From Drechslerella dactyloides (Eukaryota > Ascomycota > Orbiliomycetes > Orbiliales > Orbiliaceae), in the NCBI GenBank assembly GCA_020064725.1, contig JAGTWJ010000003.1:1302001-1366000 (forward strand): a DNA stretch of 64,000 bases, given 5' to 3'. Position numbers and translations under genes: made by a program. The notes beneath the pieces are model-generated. The model was not told the DNA's origin, made no database searches, and was given only the letters and a program-made list of their open reading frames with translations. Positions 33,358 through 43,275 of this stretch are shown here, piece by piece (within the stretch, counting starts at the first letter, position 1; every line of letters begins with the position of its first letter).

Positions 33358-36300
33358 TCAATGATGCGCAGCCTCAATCTGCGCCTGAATCTTCTCCAAA
33401 CTCGTCGGTTCGAAGACTTCCCGCTTCTTCCGATCCTGCGCCCACACTACGTCGTCCTTGAAATAACAAAGCACCCCACCACTCCCACTCGCGCTCTCCG
33501 TGATCCGAAACAACGGCTGTCCCGTCGCCTCATGCGCCTTCCGCAGCGGCATGAGAATCAACCCTTGTTCGGCGCACCATTCCTCCATATACTCTCTAAA
33601 CGTCGTCTCGGTCAGCGGCGCGGCGCCACCGTTCGCCTTGCCCTTTGCACTCGTGCCGCCCTTCGTACTCGAGGAAGCCTGCGCGGGTGGTGGTGACGGC
33701 CTCAGCGGCCTTGCAGCACCGCTTTCCGGTGGCAGCAACTTCGCCCCTCCGACGCCCTCCTGCACGTCCATCGCCTGCGCCATCATGTCCAGCGCATTCT
33801 TGAACTCTCGGCGCACCTGCACGTACTCTTTCACCTCCTTCGGGAACTGCTCGCCCCACCAGCTGTACCACTCGCTCACCTCCTCGAGGTCCACGCCGTC
33901 CATCGTCAGCCACGAGTACAGCGTCTGCATCCACTTGGGGAAGAACTCCGCCTCGAGCAGCTGCGCGAACGTCGACTGGCGGAAGAACCCATGCCAGGCC
34001 ATCACGGCCTCCAGCGGGCGAATATCCTGGTCGGCGGGGTTGACCTCGAACTTCCGGCGAAGCAGATCCGCGAGGCGCGGTAGCAGGTGCGAGATGAGCA
34101 GTTTCTCCAGCTCGCCGGGGCCGAAGACCTCGCGCCAGGCTTCCAGGCCGTCGACGACGCCTTTGTACAGGTCCCATTTATCCAAGATGACGCGGAACTT
34201 GCGCTTCACCTCCCGTACTAAGTCGTCCATGTGCGCGCTGAGGTGCGGCAGCCACGGGAACACCCAGACGTGCGGCGGTGGTGTCGGCCGCTTCTTGCTG
34301 GACGTTCGCGGATTCCATTCTGTAACTGCGGCCTTCACCTTCGGTAGTACGAGCTGGTTGAGGATGTTCGCGTGGATGAACGGCGGCAGCACGGCGGCCC
34401 AAGTTTCAAGGATGGTCAGGACGGGTGTGGGGTCGTGGACGTCCCAGTGGTTGTTGATCGTTGTGCGGACCCGGGGTAACCAGATATGGTACATCATGCT
34501 TTCGTAGAATGTTGATTTCTTCCCAGACCGCTCGGCGTACCCTGTCGCTACGAGGGAGGATTCGATGTCCTCGAGCGTGCGGATATTGAAGATGTTGCGG
34601 AGCTTGCGGACGTGGTCGAGGAGGTAGACGGGATCTGTCAGCGGGTCCCAGTGCGCGAGGGCGGATTTGAACTGCGATACGACTGTTATTAGTATCCTGG
34701 ATGTGATGTATATGCGAGACGAGAGACTGGGACTTACCAATGGGTGGAAAGCGGCGATGGCAACCTCGGGCAAGTCGTACAGCTCCACCTCGTTCTGAAA
34801 CTTGAATTGCAAAGACTCCAGCTCTGACGCTAGTGTACCGATTTTGTCTTCATATTCGTTGCGGTTCTCCGCGCCAGAGGCGTCGATGGATAGAGACTCT
34901 GTGAGTTCAACGATCGCCTGGAGAGCTTTGATCATTTCAGCCTGCTCGTCCATGTCTTCCGTCATCCGGTTCTCCTCCGCCTGTATGAACTTCTTCCGCT
35001 CCTGCAGCCTCTTCCACTCCTTGCTGAAATCCTCGAGCTCCCGCCGGGCGAGCTTGGCAATCTTCGCATTTTCGCTTTCGACCTCCTGCACGCCGCCGGA
35101 AAGCATCAGGCCCGGGCTGCCAGCATCCAACGTCCTCGCTTCCTTGCCGGTGTAGTCGATGATGTTCTTCAATGCGGACGGCACAGTCAGCCCGTCTAGC
35201 TCCTTCGCCATCTCCTCCGCGGTCTTGAATTTCGGTTTCCGTCTTGCGGGCGTTGAGGCGCCACTACCAGACACATCCTCACCGAGCGCCTTGGCTTTCT
35301 TCTTCTTCCTCTTCTTCCGTTCCTTCTCACTATCGCTGTCGGAGGGGACTTCTCCCCGTAGCAGCTTTGCGCGCTTCTCCTCCTTCTTTGCTTGCTTCGT
35401 CATCTCTGATACGGCGCCCAGACCGATTCGCGTCGGCCGTAGCTGGACGTCTACGGCTGCGAGTCTGCCCTCTCCTGTCTTTCCCAAACCTTGTCCGGCG
35501 ACATACCCCATTTTCGCCATCATCCTTGCGGCGAAGGATTCCTGGTTGATGGCGGGGGCATCGCCTTTGCCCTTCTTCGTGCCGCGGATGTCTGTGAATG
35601 AGGGTCTTATTTTCGGTTTCTCAGGCGCGGCAGCGGGTTCCTCGTCGTCGAATGTGGGTGGTGCGAAAAGCATGGCGTTCTGCCGTATCGACGAGACAAA
35701 GCCCTTGCCGAGTGGTGCGGAGATGCTCGCCGCCCCTCCTCCTACTCCTTCATCTTGCAGTTCATCCACGTGGTCTGCGGGCATCGGTTGGTTGTCCAGA
35801 TCCGCGGAGTCTATCGTGCCAGCCTTGCGGAACCCGAGTCCGCCTTTCCCGGGCTTTGTGAACAGATGTCTGTCGGTCTCCGGTGCGGGAGAATGTTCTA
35901 TGCTGCTCGTGCCTGCCGAATGGAAGCCTAAGCCTCGGTGGCCGTCCAGTGATCCGGGTGTCGCAGTGCCAGATGTCGGGGCAGCCCTCCCCCCTAACGA
36001 CCTGGGCGCGAACAAGGTTGAGCGCAACGACGACCCGAGTCCCGTCCTTGGGCCTCCGCCGCCTAGGCCAATCCTCGGCCGATCGTCTTCGTCGTCGACG
36101 TCCATCTCGTCGGCTGCAAGCTTGAAACCGAGTCCACCGCCCAGTCCCGCTCTTATGCTAGCCCCGAGACCGGTGCGTCTGTCGTCGTCGTCGTCTTCCG
36201 AATAGCCTTCCGTACCCCTTCCGGTACCGATATCTCGTAGCCCAGCCGTAGCCTCGACTGACGTGTCTTCCTTCCCCTTATCGTCCTCCTCATCTTCGTC

Positions 36301-36642
36301 TTCATCGCTATCGTCGCCTTCATCGTCGCCTTCGGCACCCTCGCCGGTTTTGACGAAACTCATGCCGCCTTCCCGGAGACTCCTGAAGCCTCTCCGGCCT
36401 TTCGTCCCCCTCGAGTAGTCTTTGTTATCGTCGTCATCGCTGTCGCTGCCGAAAACGCCTAGGGCGGCTGCTTCTCGCGCATCCTGCTTGGTGCGTTTGC
36501 GTCGCTTGCGGCGATGCTGCGCGGCTGGGTCGAACTCGCCGGTTATGTCGGCCATGCTGGGGAGGTCATCTTCGATATCAGAGGGATTGGACGAATCGGA
36601 GTCGTAGGCGACCTGCATGGCGAGTTTGGAGCGTTTCATCAT
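33358..36642 (-). CDS. TFIP11/Ntr1(Spp382)-type G-patch spliceosome disassembly factor
   Basis: Exon 1 is 34738-36642 and exon 2 is 33358-34671, giving 1072 residues. A 66-nt intron (34672-34737) has a GTAAGT donor, a TACTAATAAC branch site and a GCAG acceptor. It contains no stop and keeps frame, so the unspliced frame reads 1094 codons. The N-terminus (about 1-250) is acidic with basic clusters, a TIP-N-like region. A G-patch lies at about 366-410 (FAARMMAKMGYVAGQGLGK). The rest is a GCFC-type helical domain with HWDPLTDPVYLLDHVRKLRNIF and several WYSWW-like aromatic motifs. Relatives recruit and activate the DEAH helicase Prp43/DHX15 to release excised intron lariats in the nucleus. Start choice: two adjacent ATGs at 36642 and 36639. 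Long antisense frames over this gene are shadows. Family assignment is strong. Confidence 0.93.
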   Translation of the reverse strand: MMKRSKLAMQVAYDSDSSNPSDIEDDLPSMADITGEFDPAAQHRRKRRKRTKQDAREAAALGVFGSDSDDDDNKDYSRGTKGRRGFRSLREGGMSFVKTGEGAEGDDEGDDSDEDEDEEDDKGKEDTSVEATAGLRDIGTGRGTEGYSEDDDDDRRTGLGASIRAGLGGGLGFKLAADEMDVDDEDDRPRIGLGGGGPRTGLGSSLRSTLFAPRSLGGRAAPTSGTATPGSLDGHRGLGFHSAGTSSIEHSPAPETDRHLFTKPGKGGLGFRKAGTIDSADLDNQPMPADHVDELQDEGVGGGAASISAPLGKGFVSSIRQNAMLFAPPTFDDEEPAAAPEKPKIRPSFTDIRGTKKGKGDAPAINQESFAARMMAKMGYVAGQGLGKTGEGRLAAVDVQLRPTRIGLGAVSEMTKQAKKEEKRAKLLRGEVPSDSDSEKERKKRKKKKAKALGEDVSGSGASTPARRKPKFKTAEEMAKELDGLTVPSALKNIIDYTGKEARTLDAGSPGLMLSGGVQEVESENAKIAKLARRELEDFSKEWKRLQERKKFIQAEENRMTEDMDEQAEMIKALQAIVELTESLSIDASGAENRNEYEDKIGTLASELESLQFKFQNEVELYDLPEVAIAAFHPLVSPSLSSRIYITSRILITVVSQFKSALAHWDPLTDPVYLLDHVRKLRNIFNIRTLEDIESSLVATGYAERSGKKSTFYESMMYHIWLPRVRTTINNHWDVHDPTPVLTILETWAAVLPPFIHANILNQLVLPKVKAAVTEWNPRTSSKKRPTPPPHVWVFPWLPHLSAHMDDLVREVKRKFRVILDKWDLYKGVVDGLEAWREVFGPGELEKLLISHLLPRLADLLRRKFEVNPADQDIRPLEAVMAWHGFFRQSTFAQLLEAEFFPKWMQTLYSWLTMDGVDLEEVSEWYSWWGEQFPKEVKEYVQVRREFKNALDMMAQAMDVQEGVGGAKLLPPESGAARPLRPSPPPAQASSSTKGGTSAKGKANGGAAPLTETTFREYMEEWCAEQGLILMPLRKAHEATGQPLFRITESASGSGGVLCYFKDDVVWAQDRKKREVFEPTSLEKIQAQIEAAHH

Positions 36643-37018
36643 GGCGATGGAAGACGCTGAGGAGAGGTGAAGTTGGAGGGTCGGCCGCGGCTCACTGTGG
36701 CGACGCGAAAGTTGGTATGAGCAACACAGTGACGTTTGAGCTCGTCAAGCTAAGCCAGCTTAAGTCACTAAGGATAGCCTCTTGACAGCACGTCAAGACT
36801 CGCAAGCCACTGGCGTACTTAGCAATATATCCTTTCAGAAGGAAAAGGTGGTACAGATCCTGGTGATACTACTATTTGCATTTATTCTACACCTTGACGC
36901 TATCCAATCACCGCAAATCGCCGTTTATAAAACACCTGAAGCTCCCGTCAGGTACTACTAGTAAGTAGTCATGATCATTCATATATGTCCATCCGTATAC
37001 ACAGGATCATTTCGCGCC
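36643..37018. other. Intergenic, promoter of the TFIP11-like gene
   Basis: About 376 bp between the TFIP11-like start and the stop of the membrane protein transcribed in the same direction. No gene seen. Confidence 0.5.
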
Positions 37019-37960
37019 TTAGAACCCTCCTCTGAATTGGTCCAGTATCTGAGTACTCAGCGGCCGTCGCCCATCAGCACCGGCATCCGCCTGATTGGCA
37101 CCAACCGGCGACCCCACCACGGCCTGTTGCTCCTCACCCCTCGCCATCCTCCTCAACTCGCCGTAATCACCGTCCCTCCCCTTCTCGAACAGCCAAATCG
37201 GATACCGCCAGCGTCCCCAGGGAAGCAACTCGGCTCGCCATGCGTATCCCGCTATGAAGCCGACGGCGGCACCCAGAATGCTACCAGGCGGCTGGCTAAC
37301 GGCCAATTGAAACGCGATGAGGTATGCGGGGAACTTGTCCGTCAGTGTGACACCGGCCTCTTCTTCGTCCTGCGCCACTTGCTGAGCAGGCGTCGCAGCC
37401 GGTGGGCGTGGTTGTGGCGATAAGTCTGGCAGGAGGAAGCGGAACTTGTAGGTGGGAGGTATGACGGCGTGGTACTGGGCGAGCAAGGCGAAGATGAGCG
37501 GCGTCGGGCCGGGCGGCAGGTAGTTCATCCGCCAGAGGGTCAGCGGGCGGAAGACGGTGCCGAGCAAGAAGGGCGCGAGGAGGGACGTCGACAGCAGGTT
37601 GTACGTGAGGAAGCTCTGCCGCAGTGAGCATTAGCACTATTCACCTAGGACAGCCATAGCAGAACGGGAGACGGTGGAAGAGTAGAGGATACGTACAGCG
37701 AACTTCCTGCTCCCCCACAACCGCTCGATGATGCGCAGGTAATACACGGCCAGCGAGGCGAACAGCACCTCGCCGGTGTTCGCGTAGGAGCCCTGCCAGA
37801 TGAGCAGGCGCCACCACTGGTTCCATCGCCACAGGTGGGGCACTATCTGCACGTGGAACAGGTACTTGTAGTCGCTGACGGAGATGAGGACGGCAGCTAC
37901 GACGAGGTAGTAGACGAAGAACTGGGAGATCGGTGTGTGCGCGAAGCCGGAGACCTGCAT
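37019..37960 (-). CDS. UBAC2/Ucp14-like rhomboid-fold membrane protein
   Basis: Two exons, 37697-37960 and 37019-37615, phase 0, giving 286 residues. The N-terminus MQVSGFAHTPISQFFVYYLVVAAVLIS carries the first membrane segment. PHLWRWNQWWRLLIWQGSYANTGEVLFASLAVYYLRIIERLWG matches the derlin/rhomboid pseudoprotease group with a conserved Trp-rich loop, and further hydrophobic segments follow (SFLTYNLLSTSLLAPFLLG, LIFALLAQYHAV, ILGAAVGFIAGYAW). The C-terminal tail ends RRPLSTQILDQFRGGF. Fungal relatives are annotated as UBA-domain protein Ucp14 and are similar to the Dsc2/DscB subunit of the Golgi Dsc E3 ligase; here no UBA domain is evident. A role in ER or Golgi protein quality control is inferred. 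ATG at 37960 chosen because the upstream frame is non-coding in character. Divergent from vps60, 499 bp between starts. Confidence 0.82.
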
Positions 37961-38459
37961 GGCGAGAGCACTGTGGATGGCATCGTCGAGATGCTGGGAG
38001 CCGGGGAGCGTGAGCGAAGGTTCGAGTAGTAATTGGCCGGACGCCGGTTGGGAAACGGTGTCAACTCGCCGGGCGCGCGCGAGCACAATGCAATGCGCTC
38101 GCCGCACTAGCACAATGCGGCGATGCTACTAGTACTTCGTTCCAGGTCCTTGTCCACTGCCGGGGATCTGGAGAGGTTTACGTTCTGGCAGGAGTGTCCA
38201 GGTCGAGATTGATTCGAGTGCTTGCCTGACAGCTGGAAGCTATCGGGTCGGCTGACGTTTGCCGCCCGCATACGACGCCCGCGCTGTGCTGTGGCGACAA
38301 CCATCCCTCCCACCGCCATGTAGCGCTCGATAGCCCGCATCTCCACCACGACACCTAATACTCCCACTCGAGCTCCTACACCGTACGCGTATATACCGCT
38401 CGACGCAGACAACACTCGCAGCCTCGAAGGCTATATCATCGGCGACAGCAGCAGCAGCT
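37961..38459. promoter_or_regulatory. Divergent promoter region between the UBAC2-like gene and vps60
   Basis: A 499 bp stretch between start codons of two divergent genes. A short GCA/GCAGCAGC run lies just upstream of the vps60 ATG. No TATA box was recognised. Confidence 0.5.
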
Positions 38460-39213
38460 ATGAATCGTCTCTTCGGATCAAAGACCACGGTTCCAAAGCC
38501 GAGCCTCGACGATGCCATCTCCCGTATCGACTCCCGTGTCTCCACCCTCGACGTCCAGATCTCCAAGCTGAACGCCGAGCTGGCCACCTACCAGTCCAAG
38601 ATGGCCAAGATGCGGGACGGCCCGGCGAAGAACTCGGTCAAGACAAAGGCCCTGTCCATTCTCAAGCGCCGCAAGCAGTACGAGCAACAGCGCGACCAGC
38701 TGATGGGTCAAAGCTGGAACATGGAGCAAGCCAACATGATGACCGACAACTTAAAAAGTACGTCACAGTCCTCTACGTTATCCGTAGACGCTGCACCGCA
38801 TCCTGTATATGCTATACGTGCCGTCAGAATATCGTGTTAACAAGTGTGCGTTTGTACGAATAGACGTAATGACCACCGTCGACGCCCTAAAAACCACAAA
38901 CCAAACCCTCAAGAAACAATACGGCAAGATAAACATCGACAAGATCGAACAGCTGCAAGACGAAATGGCCGATCTACTCGACATCGGAAATGACATCAAC
39001 GCCTCGCTCGCCCGCGCCTACGAAGTCCCCGACGACGTTGACGAAGCCGAGCTGGACGCCGAACTCGAGGCGCTCGGCGCCGAGGTGGAAATGGGCTGGG
39101 GCGAGTCGAATATGGAGGGCGAAGCCCTACCGAGCTTCATGCAGGAGGAGGTACCCACATTCATCGACGGCAACAAAGAAGACGCGCGGCCAGTGAAAGA
39201 GGCGGCAACGTAG
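38460..39213 (+). CDS. vps60: ESCRT-III-related protein Vps60 (CHMP5)
   Basis: Two exons, 38460-38757 and 38864-39213, phase-matched, giving 215 residues. A Snf7-family coiled-coil protein: basic N-terminal MNRLFGSKTTVPKPSLDDAI, then the helical core STLDVQISKLNAELATYQSKM and ALSILKRRKQYEQQRDQLMGQSWNMEQANM, which is diagnostic of CHMP5/Vps60, then an acidic C-terminus (VPDDVDEAELDAELEALGAEVE) with the MIT-interacting type tail. Vps60 binds Vta1 and modulates the Vps4 ATPase during multivesicular body sorting at endosomes. Length is typical. Convergent with the complex I 51-kDa gene (378 bp between stops). Confidence 0.95.
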
Positions 39214-39591
39214 TAGTGTCTTTCTTCTTGCTTTCGTGTGTAGGAATAAGTTGCATCTGCTGCTACATGTGCTGGACTGCGGGGCTACTGGGGAGAATTT
39301 TTCGCTTTGGCGTTACATATCGGACGGTTGCGCATATCATTCGTTTGGGATATCTCGGTGGTTTTTACATATTATATATACCGTATAGATTGCGCAACTG
39401 GTAGGTATATGCCAAGTCGTGGTATATACTTTCGTATTTATGTTCAATTCGGCGTATATAAGTATGTACTTCCGATAATAAAAGACTATACAAGAACCAG
39501 CCGGGAACAACTGTACAACCATCCGCCAGTCCTACGTCGCGCTCACCGCTGTCAAAAGACTAATGCTCAGGGCTTTCACAGGATTTCGACT
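39214..39591. other. Convergent 3' intergenic region
   Basis: 378 bp, AT-rich with TATATA words, between the stops of vps60 and the complex I gene. Holds both 3'UTRs. No gene seen. Confidence 0.5.
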
Positions 39592-41271
39592 TCACGGCCC
39601 CGGGGCAGTCAGGACGCCCTGGTCTACCGCATTATGGTCCCATCCTCCTGCTCTCGCCGATCCGCCTGCTCTCGCCGATCCGCCTTGCAGCTCTGCGTAT
39701 TTCTTCATCCGCGCCTCTAGCTCTGGCCTGAAGTGCCTGATCAGCCCTTGAATCGGCCACGCAAACGCCTCTCCAAGAGCTATAAGATATAACGTCAGCA
39801 TACATATCCACCTCATGTGATTGAACAGCTTACATACCGCAAATCGAGTGACCCTCCACCTGCTTCGTTAGCTCCTGCAGCATATCAATCTCCCGTGGCG
39901 TGCCCTGCCCACGCTCGAAGCGTGCCATGATCTGCTCGGTCCACTTGCTTCCCTCTCTGCACGGCGTGCACTGTCCACAGCTCTCGTGTCGGTAGAAAAC
40001 CGACAGCCGGGCAATCGACCGCACGACATCCGCGCTCTTATCCAGGACAATGACCGCCGCCGTGCCAAGACCGCTTTGGGCGTCCTTCAGGGCGTCGAAG
40101 TCCATGAGCACGTCGTCGCAGATGCGCTTGGGCAAGATTGGCGTCGAGGAGCCTCCTGGGATGACGGCGAGGAGGTTGTCCCACCCTCCGCGTACTCCGC
40201 CGCAGTGGCGGTCAATCAGCTCGCGGAGGGGGATGGACATCTCCTCCTCGACCGTACAGGGGTTATTCACATTGCCGGAGATACAAAACAGCTTGGTGCC
40301 TTGGTTACGTTCACGACCAAAGCTGGCGAACCATTTCCCACCGCGGCGACAAATTGTGGGTGCAACGGCGACGGTCTCGACATTTGTAACTGTGGATGGG
40401 CAGCCGAAGAGACCGACCGAGGCCGGGAAAGGCGGCTTCAGGCGGGGCTTGCCGGGCTTGCCTTCGAGAGACTCTATGAGGGATGTCTCCTCGCCGCAGA
40501 TGTAGGCCTAGAATGCGTCTTAGTATCGAATGATTGAGTTCAAAGGACCCGGTCTTGCTCACTCACCCCCATGCCGCGGTGCACATAGACGTCAAAGTCG
40601 TAGCCGCTCCCACAGGCGTTCTTCCCGATCAAACCAGCGGCATATGCTTCCTGGATTGCCCGCTGCAGACACGTAGCCTCGTGATAGAACTCGCCGCGAA
40701 TGTAGATGTATGCTGCAGTAGCGTTCATCGCCCGACCGGCAATTAAACAGCCCTCAATCAACTTGTGCGGGTCCTTGCGCATGATTTCCCGGTCTTTGCA
40801 TGTCCCGGGCTCGCCTTCGTCGGCATTTACGACCAGATATCTCGGCCGTGTATCCTTGTCCCAGCCCGGGAAGTTCATGAAGCTCCACTTCAACCCTGAC
40901 GGGAAGCCAGCACCGCCGCGTCCGCGGAGGCCCGAGGTTTTGATCTCGTTGATGATCCAGTCGTGGCCCTTGAGGATGATTTCCTTAGTCTTGTACCAGT
41001 CGCCGTACTTTTGGGCGCTCTTCAGGTCAGCGCCGTGGTGGCTGTAGAGGTTTTGGAAGATGCGGTCTTGGTCTTTGAGGGGGCCGAATTTGGTGCGCTT
41101 CGGGGCCGGCGCGGGCTCTGCAGGTGTAGCAAGACCGCGAGAGTGCTGTAGAGGACGGAGGAGGACGGAGCTTGTGAGGATCGAGGCGGGACTGGCTGCC
41201 GCGGGTGTCGAGGAGAGGGACTTCGAGATGGCCCGGACGGAGGAGGAGCGGCCGGTGCGTGAGGCGAGCAT
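39592..41271 (-). CDS. nuo51: Mitochondrial complex I 51-kDa NADH/FMN-binding subunit (NDUFV1)
   Basis: Three exons: 40567-41271, 39838-40507 and 39592-39779, giving 520 residues. It binds NADH, FMN and the 4Fe-4S cluster N3 at the tip of complex I. The first ~50 residues (MLASRTGRSSSVRAISKSLS...) are Arg/Ser/Ala-rich, a mitochondrial presequence. Motifs: SGLRGRGGAGFPSGLKWSF (FMN-binding glycine loop), YLVVNADEGEPGTCKDREIM, AYICGEETSLIESLEGKPG (NADH contact), ESCGQCTPCREG and HSICALGEAFAWP with the four cluster-binding cysteines. The start was set at the ATG at 41271; the frame opens nine bases earlier with a TTG. The tail carries GGSARA twice, encoded by an exact 18-bp duplication. All junction phases agree. 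Confidence 0.97.
39647..39682. repeat. 18-bp exact tandem duplication within the nuo51 tail
   Basis: CCTGCTCTCGCCGATCCG occurs twice head to tail (39647-39664 and 39665-39682). It adds six residues to the C-terminal extension of the complex I 51-kDa subunit without shifting the frame. Confidence 0.9.
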
Positions 41272-43275
41272 GATGGACAATTGGCGGAGGTCTGGTGGAC
41301 CTCAGACGGGGTGACGTCTCCAGTCAATGGGTCGAGTCGCGATGGTGGTGCCGGAGGAGACAGCGCTGGACGCGGACGGGAGGGTGTCGTCGTCGGGTGA
41401 GGTTGGCGGGAGGACGTCACGACGTCCAATCAGATCCGTTGTATATGGCAGAGCAACACATTCGCCAGGATGCCCCGATGGCGGTTATCAGAATGTATGT
41501 AAATGTTAGACCGGGTACGCGGTGAGGTCTATCCTCTTTTTTATTCCTAACTGTACCGTACCACATTCAAACAGTCGACCTCTTGTAGATTTATGCTGCG
41601 AGTATATATCATGGCCAGATGGAGATTGTCCAGCAGTAAAGCGCGTCCTGGTTCACGATATCAGAACTCACTTTGGACATTGTGGCTAAAGGTGGCTAAT
41701 GCAATGGCGTTTCCCCAAGTCCACCACGAACGCGTGTTTAGGCGCCTGGGCAAAGAAAACTTCGCTTTTTACCGAGAGAGCACTGCAGAACTTCATGGAA
41801 AAGTATGGACTAACGAACAGACACGTGCGGCAAGCCCACACAAGGATCCTTCCAGGTTCCATTCCGCCAAAGCTGTTATCGTCAAACTTCGTCGAGGATC
41901 GGAGACTTGAAACCTGCGAGTGGGGTCCTGCTTATCGACCTCGAGAAATTTCCCCGCTAGCTCGCGTGCTGGAGCTACCTGTCTGTGCCAGCTCGCCACT
42001 GCGGCATGGATGCTCTCGTTTAGCCGATTGCGTGGCTTCCATGCCTGGTTGAGAATCATATCTGGGTTTTTGATTAGGCCCCGAGGTCCTAGTGCATCGG
42101 GAGTCGGTGAGCTCACAGTCTCTAGAGCTCAATCGCGTATCCAGCGTTAGACGTGAAGCTGTTGGTTCTGTCACACGATTTAAGAAACTGCAGTCAAGCG
42201 TCCGTATTGTTTGACGGCGGGACGAGCTCGGTTTCGCGGAAGCTCTCCCGCCAGCTCTCTCTGCCCGAGTGCAGACCTAGGAGCAGCAGATTTCCATGGA
42301 ATGTGCGTCCCCCGGCAGGTGTTTTTAGGTGCACAAAGCTCCCGGATTTGCAAGCTGCAGGTGTCTTCGCTTGAGCCACGTCGTTCATTGGCCGTCACGG
42401 CGAGGGCGAGGAAATTGGGCCAAGGCAAAGGCATGGTTGGTTGGTTGAAGTTCTGCTGTCCACCGGGATCCGCCATGCTAACAGATGCTGGTCATTGTCA
42501 ATGCAAGGCGGATGGAGCCCCCGGGGCCGATGAAGGCTGCTTGATGTGGGCTTGGAGCCGTCGTAGGTAGAATGATGAGAGGGAGCTGCTACTGGCAGAC
42601 AAGAAGTGAAGCAGCCCATCAGAGATCTTGATCTTGATCTTAATCTTTGACATCGCTCAACGTCACCTCGCCGCAAGCTGCTGATACGCCACGAAAAACG
42701 TTAACAGCCTCTTCATCTGCATCTCCACTCGACCCAATAGACAATCACCTCCGTCACACCACCATCGCCATCATCCCTCTTCTTCTTCTTCTTCTTCGGA
42801 CTCGCCGTGCTCAATCTCTCCTCGGCGTTCTCGGATGGTACGTGCTCCCGTTTGTGCATGTGCATTGTGCCCTGCCTAGCTAGCTAGCTCTACCTGTGGA
42901 AAACCCTCTTCCGAAGAGCCACACGCCGCAGCTGCTCTTGCTGCTGCCTCTGCCTCAGAATCGATTAACAACAGCACGAGAGAAAGGAGCTTTGGGCTAA
43001 TAGGGCTGCATACAATCATAGACATACTGAATCCCTCTCCTCTCTCGTCAGCCACCCGCATCTGCCCTACTCGTGCCGTATGCGTAACTCGAAGCGGGCT
43101 CGATTGCCGTTCAGTTGTACTGCCTAGCTCGCCAGCCCAGTCGACCAAACAAATCTGCTAGCTCCACCGCAGCGCAACGCACCGCCGCTGAACTACCCCT
43201 CCATACACCACCACTCGCCCCCAAACCCCCTCCCCGACTGGCTCCCACGCCTCGATCTCCCAGAAGCTCGTCAGC
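41272..43275. promoter_or_regulatory. 2 kb divergent promoter region between nuo51 and the SAPS gene
   Basis: Lies between two divergently transcribed genes. Frames up to 137 codons occur but overlap on both strands and lack domains. The right part (about 42650-43270) is CT-rich and may be a spliced 5' leader of the SAPS gene: GTACGT near 42840 could be a donor. No TATA box was assigned. Confidence 0.5.

Noticed and set aside
33500..36205. Long plus-strand frames (335 and 348 codons) opposite the TFIP11-like gene
   Set aside because: They are antisense shadows of a well-supported coding frame, are Ser/Pro-rich as expected from the complement of acidic codons, and match no family.
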